NCBI GenBank assembly: GCA_963573315.1
Contig: OY752145.1
Span: 372,001 to 436,000 of the forward strand
Direction of reading: 5' to 3'
Source: Entomortierella parvispora
Lineage: Eukaryota; Mortierellomycota; Mortierellomycetes; Mortierellales; Mortierellaceae
DNA length: 64,000 nt
A model generated the notes under the pieces. That model did no database searches. It worked only from the letters and a program-made list of their open reading frames with translations, and was not told where the DNA came from. Of this stretch, positions 57,273 through 64,000 are shown one piece after another (within the stretch, counting starts at the first letter, position 1; each line of letters begins with the position of its first letter). The position numbers and the translations under genes are program-made.

Positions 57273-57430
57273 GCCCACTGCTCGCGCGTCCGTTCATCCG
57301 ACTTTTTTTTTTTTTCTTCTTGTCCCTTGTCCTTGACCTTGCACTTATCCCTCCACCCTACATTTCCCCTCACACTTCCTTTCAGGAAACGAGTTCTTCT
57401 CATCTCTATACCCTCCCATCATAACTTACC

Positions 57431-59554
57431 ATGCGTATTAGTTTGCCTTCCGTGATTCTGTCACTGGCCGTGGCGTCGTCAGTGTACGCTGCTCCCGTGA
57501 CACCCAAGCCCGTCCACCAGTTGGCGAAGCGTGGCTGGGTCCTTGACAAGATCCAGGCCCTCCTCGAGGAAGCCTTGACAACACTCGAGTGCGGTGCCTG
57601 TGAGGCTGCATTGGTCGGAATCAAGGATGTGGCCTATCTCAACACGAACTGGGTTTTGGATGCCATCAATGACCTTTGTCCTACTCTCGCCAAGGAGCCA
57701 GCCGATGTGGTAAGTGTCGTCTTTTCTGATTTGCAACTTCAGATTCGTACCCGGGCAGGTCTTTAATTCAAACGGCTGTCTATTCACCACTTTCAACAGT
57801 GCTCTGGATTGGTTTATTCGCAAGGTCCAGTTCTCTTGAACTCGCTCTTGGCTGCCGATCTCACTGGCGGTGACGGACAGGAGATTTGCTTCCAGGTCCT
57901 CGGTGTCTGCCCTGCCCCATCCGTTAGCTCGGGAACTCTTACTTTCCCCTCGCCCAAACCCGCCAACCCTGTCGTCCCTGCCCCCAGTGGCGTTCAGGTC
58001 GACGTTCTCCATCTCTCCGAGTAAGTTGGTTTGCTTATTACCATCGCTTTGGATGAGCAATGGGGGATCAATGCACAGCGCAAGTGCAATCAAATAGCCC
58101 TCATTATTTGTATGTTGCTCTTTCCCACAATTGTCTGACTAACCTGCCCAACTGGCCCCTTGAACTCCTTGATACTTAGCTGGCACGTCGATGCTCAGTA
58201 CGCTCCTGGTTCCGAGGCCAACTGCGACCGTCCTCTGTGCTGCCGTCAGTATGCGGGCTCACCTACCGTCGTTAACCGCTCGGCCTCGTCCTGGGGTGAC
58301 TACAACTGCGATGCCCCTGTCAAGCTGGGTCAGAACTTGTTGCAGTACTTGCCCACAGTGGCCAGTCCATCGTTCTCGATCTTGACTGGTGATGTGCCCC
58401 CTCACGATGTCTGGCTCGAAACCTCGTCCACTGTCCCTGGAGAGATTGAGAATGCTTACAACATCATGGCCGCTGTTGGCACGATCTACCCCACCGTCGG
58501 TAACCACGAGGGTGGCCCACCCAACCTGTTCCCCACCACTGCTTCCGGCGGAAGTTTGTCTTGGCTGTATGACGATTTGGCAAGTGACTGGTCCCGCTGG
58601 TTGCCTGCCGATGCCATCAACACGGTCAAGAGCTACGGTGCCTACACGGTTTCGCCCCAGCCTGGATTCCGTATCATTTCGTTGAACACCAACTTCTGCT
58701 ACACCATGAACTTCTACCTGTATGCCCACACCAGCGACTACGACCCCAACGGCGAGATCAACTGGTTGATCACTCAATTGCAGGCTGCCGAGGATGCCGG
58801 CGAGCGTGTCTGGATCATTGGTCACGTCGGACCTTCCCAGACGGATTGTCTCCAGAACTGGTCCGCCCTCTACTACCAGGTCGTCCAGCGCTACTCGCCT
58901 CACGTCATTGCTGAGCAATTCTTTGGACACACCCATTATGATGAGTTTGCTTTGTACTATGGACCTGGTTCCAAGACCGCCCAGAACGCCCTTGCTACCG
59001 CCTGGATCGGACCCTCCGTCACCCCTTACACCAGCTTGAACCCTGGTTTCCGTGTCTACAAGGTCGACACTGGCTCGTGGAACATTTTTGACTCCAACAC
59101 CTACACCGCCGATCTTTCCCAGGCTGCTACTTGGGATGCCACAGGTGCTTCCCCTAACTGGCACTTGGAGTACTCTGCTCGTCAGGCCTATGGTGCCTAT
59201 GTCCCCATTGCTGAGAACGCCCCTCTCTCGGCTGCCTGGTGGCACAACGTGACCTTGTCCTTTGAGTCGAACGCCACTGCCTTCACCGAGTACTGGAGCT
59301 ACCGTGGAAAGTCGTCTGGACTCATTGGTGCCTGCGCTGCTGGCAGCGCTTGCTCGACCGAGATGATTTGCGACCTCCGTGCCGGTCAGTCCTCTGAATC
59401 TTGCTCACAGATCTCCTTCTCGTTGAAGAAGCGTGATGATGGATCAGAGTTCGAAGCCGAGGCCGATGCTGCCTTGAACCCAGCGGGTCTTAACACTGTG
59501 TACAAGCGTGCAAATGACAAGCCCTGGAACAAGAAGCTGTGCGGAACCTACTAA
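57431..59554 (+). CDS. Acid sphingomyelinase-like phosphodiesterase 2, saposin-fused
   Basis: Paralogue of the gene at 49365-51394, 624 residues. Exons 57431-57709, 57800-58020 and 58180-59554. Signal peptide MRISLPSVILSLAVASSVYA, then an AKR site. The saposin-B domain has LECGACEAAL, DLC, CSG and ICFQVLGVC. The metallophosphatase motifs are DWH (Asp167/His169), GDVPPHDVW, PTVGNHEGGP, IIGHVGPS and FGHTHYDEF. Intron 1 matches the paralogue (before the CxGLVYSQG block). Intron 2 splits the Asp of DWH and is missing in copy 1. The two proteins are near-identical through the GHVGPS-FGHTHYDEF block but differ in the saposin region and tail. It ends KLCGTY. Confidence 0.95.
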
Positions 59555-59948
59555 AAGGGAAAAAAAAAAAAAAAGATCAAAATCGGATATGAGAGAAGGG
59601 GGAGGACTTTTTATCCTCTTCTATTAGGGACAACTTGGCTAGAAGTACGATGATACCCTCCTTCCTGTACTTTTGGCCAGAGCATTTTGTATTTACATGG
59701 TCTACATCGTCTGAACGCGAAAAAAAAATGGGATAGTGCAATCCTCCATTTTTTTTTTTCCAATAAATTGATTCCTTGCTTCAACTTGAACAAAGGTGTG
59801 GTTCAAACGAGGGGAAATTGTCCGGTGAGATAGGTCCTTCAAACACTCGGCTTCTTTCGCTGGGTTCCTGTTCCTTTGCCATGAGCCGTCGTCATCCGCC
59901 ATCTCTGCCCTCAAGGCCTCTCCATCCGAAAAATCCAAAAAAAATCAA

Positions 59949-60046
59949 TTGAACGTCTTTCTCCCTTTTGGACGTCGTTTCCCTTTTGGGCGTCGTTTTT
60001 CTTTTTGAGCGTTGTTCTCCTGTTGGACGTCAATTCTCCTTTTAGA
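59949..60046 (+). repeat. 19-bp tandem repeat, about five copies
   Basis: Units resemble GGACGTCGTTTCYCYTTTT, with drift between copies (GAACGTC, GGACGTC, GGGCGTC, GAGCGTT, GGACGTC). It lies in the 3' region of sphingomyelinase 2. Confidence 0.75.
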
Positions 60047-60109
60047 TGCACCTTTTTGTGTTCAAGTGCTCTGTGTCACCTCCATCCTGCTATCGGGGAC
60101 AGAAGAGAG

Positions 60110-60205
60110 CATGCAGATTGCTACAGTGATTGCGAGAAGGAGACCCATGCCATAAACCACACTGCCTGCATCGACAAGTGCTTCAAGACGTGTGTGAAAT
60201 GTATG
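60110..60205 (+). other. Cysteine-rich open stretch (possible exon)
   Basis: In one plus-strand frame the sequence encodes C-x3-C-x11-C-x3-C-x3-C-x2-C within about 30 residues (DCYSDCEKE...ACIDKCFKTCVKC). No stop follows it before the frame enters MSH6 antisense, and no start with a signal peptide precedes it. A coding exon would need splicing that I cannot place. It is reported as a possible exon only. Confidence 0.25.
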
Positions 60206-60234
60206 ATTGTAATTTATAGAGATTTCGTTTTTTT

Positions 60235-63200
60235 TTATACGGCAGCCATACTCCTCATGATCCGTTGCATGGCTCTCGTCTCCTGCTCCACTGTCATCGA
60301 GCGGACGCCTGCGCGAACAGTCGGCAACGCACCCTCATCCTCCGCGTCCTTCATCTCCACTTCTCCGCCAGCGGTGCTGTTGTTTCCCTTCTGGACACGA
60401 CTGAGCAAGAACGCCAAGTCCATGATCATACCCAAGCCCAGGTTCTTGTCTCCCTTCTTGAGCTTCATCTCTTCCTCCCTCTTGGATTCCTGCTTCAGTT
60501 CGAACGCATTCGCCATCGACTCTGCTCGGTCCACAATCGATCGAGGAACTCCTGCCATATGGGCCACATTCATACCATACGACTTTTCGCACACGCCCTC
60601 CACCAGTTTGTACAGGAACGTCACCTCCCTGTTCACCTGATCCACCTGGCAAGCCATGTGCTTCAACGCCACGTTCGGGTCCCGCTCAAACTCGCTCGTC
60701 AGCGTTCCATAATGGGTCGAGAACAGACCCAGACAACCGATACGCGTTGACAACTCGTGAAGGACAGAGTACGCGATTGCATAGCCATCAAAAGTACTCG
60801 TGCCTCGTCCCAGCTCATCCAGGATCACCATCGATCGCTCCGTGGCCTCGGCGAGAATCTTGGACGTCTCTGACAACTCGACCATGAATGTCGATTGACC
60901 CGCCAAGATGTTGTCATTGGCACCAATTCGGGTAAAGATCCGGTCAAAGGGTGTGAGTCGGCACTTTTCTGCGGGAACATAACATCCGAGTTGGGCCATG
61001 ATGATCGCCACACAGGTTTGACGCAGCAGCGTGGATTTACCACCCATGTTGGGTCCTGTCAACAGGATCAGGTTGGGGCTCTCTCCACCCAGAACAGTGT
61101 CGTTGGGGATGAAATCTGAGGCGATACCTGGAATGACGCAGGGGTGTCTCAGTCCTTCCAGCTCCAAGACTGATTGCTCCTCCTCTACAAACTCGGGTCG
61201 GCAAGAAGGCGATCCGAGGGCCGAGCTACTCTTGGAGAGCGAACACAGGCAGTCCAGCTCTGCAATAATCTTGACAGCCTTGAGCCAGTCCTTGTAGTTT
61301 TCATCAAACTTGGTATAGAGACGACCCTGGAGCCCCTTCATGATGGCATTCTTGGTCTCCCGAGCCTCTTGGAGTCTGGTCACCAAGGCGGTCAGCTCTG
61401 TGTTGTAGTAACGACTCACAGCCTAGAAATATTGCACAGTGAACATAATGAGTTTAAGCGCCTCCCCGTGAGCCAAAAGTTTGCAAGTTTCTGAGGGTCG
61501 TGGTAAAATCAGGCAAACCTACATTTGTGCCCGACATCTTCTTCCAGTTCTTGGGAACAGCGACTTTGTTGGAGACCTCGAGCTGGTAAATTTCCTTGCC
61601 TAGATCTTTGTAGATGACTTTGGTCGTCCTAATGTGTAAAGCGAGCAAATGTGTCAGAAAAACAAAGGTGCAGACGGTCTGAAAGTGCCTCGCCTTTTTT
61701 GACTGTCAAGCCTTACTTGAGATCGCGCTTGGCCTTGTCCAGATGCTGAGCAAATTCAGAGTCCAATTGCTTGAGAGTCTCGCTGTTGGCATCGTAGTCC
61801 TCTGCAAACCCGGGAGTGGGGATAATATCTCCCTCGGTGGCAGCCACCTTGTGGTCAAATGCCTCCTTGAAGTATTCCAAATGCTCAGTCAGATCAGGCA
61901 GTTCATCCAGCACAGAGGCCAACTTTCTGCTCTTGAATTGATCCGTGTATGTGCCCAAGCGACGGGATGTGTCCTACAACGCAACAACCACATCAAAAAT
62001 CAGACTCCTTGACCTTTTTCTTCCCACTGTATTATCCGCAATGTGCTATCATCATGCCCAAGCTTACCAAAAGGGTGTCAAATGTGGACAGGACAGTCAA
62101 GAATTCAGAAATCTTGCAGGAGCCGGCATGGATTCGACTGACAATACGCTCCAAATCAGGGAATCTGGCGCACTTTTCTTCAAACAGATCCATGAAACCA
62201 GGGACACGCATCAAATCTTCAACAGCGTCCAGTCGAGCATTGATAGCAGGGGTCGATCTCAAGGGATGGCAGAGCCAACGTCTGAAGAGACGCTTGCCTA
62301 CATAACACGAAAAATGAAGAAGTAGTGAGCTTGCTGCAACAAGATTTTCAAATTGACCTCGCCTGTAGATAGGTCGGGTACTCACCGAATGGGGTAACGC
62401 AGCGGTTCAAAAGTCGGAGCACAGTTCCCGCTTCCGTGCCATCGCTGTTGTTTTGGAAGATCTCGAGATTGGACAATGTCTGACCATCAAGAATAAGGGT
62501 GGACGCCTGTCGTACCGGGTCGTATACATGAAAGTTCTTGAATGACATCAACTCTTCGTCCAGCTTCAGTGATCGCAAGTACCAAACAAGTCCGCCCAAC
62601 GCGCTCATGACAGAAGAGTTGTCCTTTAGCTTTTGGAGGGCCTCTGGCCAGCAATCTACAAGAGAGTACATGGTCACACGTTTGTTAGTAGCCGGCCAAC
62701 TATAAAAAATGAAAAAGGTGCAAAAGTCAAAGATTTCCTTCTCACCTGATGCAAGAGAGCCAGGAACATCCGCTCCAAAGTAGGTACGGATACGGATCTC
62801 GTCCGCCGTATCCATGGCGCTCCAGAACTGTGTCTCGGGCTGCAACTGATTCCAAATAGTATTGGCGCCCAAAGTATTTTTCAAAATACGGGTGCTTCGG
62901 ACACTCAGTCCACCCTTTTCCACGACGATTTCCTTGGGCTTGATCTGTGTAATCAAAGTCTCGAATTTCGTCCGATCCATATCATCGTAAAAAGTCGCAA
63001 GGTTGAACTCTGCTGTAGAAGTGTCCACAAATGCAATACCAAACTGAGTTGGAAGGTGTTCCCCTCCGGGTCGGTTGATTTCCTTGATTGCCATACAGTA
63101 TGTCGCCATCTCGTTTGTCAAAAGACCGGAATCTGTTAATGTTCCAGCAGTCAAAATGGAATGCAATTCACGACGAATGACTTTTTGGACCGATTTTTTA

Positions 63201-64000
63201 GAAGAACCGCCTTCACGCTCACGCATGGATTTCCCGAGCGCTGTCTCCATCTGGTCTACTCTTGCGACCTTGAATCCTTTGGCGATAAACTGAGCTGCCC
63301 AATAGTCGAAACTGGACTCGGGGACTCCGACCATCCTCATGTTTGTCCTGTCGGTCAACTTGAGATCAAACTGCTGGTGTCCAATATCGGCATCATTTTC
63401 ATAAAGTTCGTAAAATTTGCCCTTCTTAAAGAACACCACAGAATCAAAGTGCTTGCCCTTGATCTCCCAAAACTGACGTTCGAAATCCGTAAAGTTGTCC
63501 CATGCTGATCGAGGGATGTAAAGTGTACGTGGATCGTAATCAGGATGGCCTATAAAATACAAAGAACTCATGGTGAATATGGTGGTGTCCAGAATTGCAA
63601 AAGTCTACTAGGATCTGTTAATAGGCATTGATTCGAAACGTACCAATTGGGTTGCCGTCTTCATCTTTAATCTCTAGGAGCCACTTGTATCGTCCACTGT
63701 TGGTCTCTTCAAACTTTGCTGCACGTTCCTTCTTCTTGTCATCCTTCAGCATCAGCGCTGGGCGAGCCTTGGCAGAGGATGGTGCAGGTGTCTAAAAATA
63801 CAGTCGGCTGTTAGTTGCTGTGACATCTGGGTTGTCTCGTCAAAGAATTGATTGACCACCTACAAAGGCTTTAGCTGCTGGGGGTTTCAGCGCAGGAAGA
63901 GAGCTGCGTGGTTTGCTGCGGTGGCGAGATGGCGATGGAGGCAAGTCTGCCTCCTCGTCTTCGTCCAGTAGGTCATCGCCGTTCAACTCTGCAGGGTCTA
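60235..64000 (-). CDS. MSH6: DNA mismatch repair ATPase MSH6, 5' partial
   Basis: MutS-alpha subunit recognising base mismatches with MSH2. The N-terminus lies beyond the right edge. Exons visible: 64000-63864, 63791-63644, 63549-62746, 62655-62386, 62297-62068, 61973-61717, 61628-61523 and 61422-60235, all in frame. The mismatch-binding motif FFKKGKFYELYE (Phe-x-Glu) is intact, followed by GVPESSFDYWA. The clamp and lever domains span the middle exons (FGKRLFRRWLCHPL...). The ATPase has Walker A GPNMGGKST, GCYVPAE, FTRIGANDNI, Walker B VILDELGRGTST and the signature STHYG. The C-terminus ends MQRIMRSMAAV. The visible N-terminal linker is Lys/Ser-rich and acidic. The PCNA-binding motif would be outside the window. 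Confidence 0.96.

Larger units (their letters stand above)
51395..57430. other. 6-kb gene-free interval between the sphingomyelinases
   Basis: This is the divergent intergenic region of the two sphingomyelinase genes. It contains only short open frames (none above about 170 codons), with no signal peptide, known domain or splice structure I can support. Promoter elements sit at both ends. I find no inverted terminal repeats or RT/transposase motifs; two ACGCGT near 54173 and 54211 are unremarkable. A large regulatory region or degraded DNA are both possible. Confidence 0.4.
59555..60234. other. Convergent spacer, sphingomyelinase 2 / MSH6
   Basis: 680 bp between two stops. It contains A/T-runs, a GACGTC-containing 19-bp tandem repeat (59949-60046) and a short cysteine-rich open stretch (60110-60205) listed separately. 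Confidence 0.5.

Noticed and set aside
58259..59245. 328-codon minus-strand open frame opposite sphingomyelinase 2
   Set aside because: Same antisense artefact; its sequence is only the mirror of the conserved coding strand.
60005..60640. 211-codon plus-strand open frame at the MSH6 3' end
   Set aside because: Most of it is antisense to MSH6; only the cysteine-rich part before 60234 is noted.
1..64000. CRISPR arrays, tRNA or rRNA genes, retroelements
   Set aside because: No direct-repeat/spacer arrays, no convincing tRNA A/B box pairs and no RT, integrase or transposase motifs were seen on reading; a tRNAscan or repeat search was not possible.

Overview
This window is eukaryotic nuclear DNA from a filamentous fungus. 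Nearly every gene is cut by short introns of about 50-130 bp with GT(A/G)AG donors and YAG acceptors. The gene set includes Rmd1-, Dap1-, Whi5/Nrm1-, Fol3- and CENP-U-like proteins together with a slicer-type Argonaute. Paired acid sphingomyelinases and the mixed animal/fungal look of several proteins fit an early-diverging Mucoromycota/Mortierellomycota fungus. That placement is inference, since no rRNA or other marker is present. I joined the exons by reading splice sites by hand. All 18 genes complete in the window that I annotate give intact in-frame coding sequences; the PRC1 gene runs off the left edge and MSH6 off the right.

Layout: 1-2663 (+) MAP65/PRC1/Ase1 spindle bundler, 5' truncated. 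2826-4843 (-) two tandem GNAT acetyltransferases. 5331-6457 (+) Dap1/PGRMC haem protein. 6560-8002 (-) Fol3-like dihydrofolate synthase. 8193-11618 (-) DNA ligase I with 12 exons and a 23-nt first exon. 12359-14691 (+) Rmd1/DUF155 membrane protein. 14900-17579 (+) CENP-U/Ame1-like kinetochore candidate. 18275-29460 holds four copies of an 8-cysteine small secreted protein family, interrupted by an Argonaute (23727-26822, -) and a thioredoxin-fold protein (27533-28469, +). 29.5-33.5 kb has no convincing gene. 33548-35378 (+) bHLH regulator. 36650-38456 (+) MBOAT lysophospholipid acyltransferase. 38709-39665 (-) single-pass membrane protein. 40054-42719 (-) Whi5/Nrm1-like G1/S repressor. 44125-47926 (+) GH35 beta-galactosidase. 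48131-49033 (-) CHRAC1/Dpb3-type histone-fold protein. 49365-51394 (-) and 57431-59554 (+) two acid sphingomyelinases in head-to-head orientation around a 6-kb gene-free gap. 60235-64000 (-) MSH6.

Functional themes: many genes serve S phase, mitosis or genome maintenance (DNA ligase I, MSH6, Dpb3/CHRAC1-like, Whi5/Nrm1-like, CENP-U-like, PRC1). MluI cell-cycle boxes (ACGCGT) lie in the ligase promoter. A second theme is secretion: four 8-Cys proteins and two sphingomyelinases, all with signal peptides and all with a TATA box 80-160 bp before the ATG. Lipid and sterol functions (MBOAT, Dap1, sphingomyelinases) recur. The least explained element is the 8-Cys secreted family at 18-29 kb, which I cannot assign a function.
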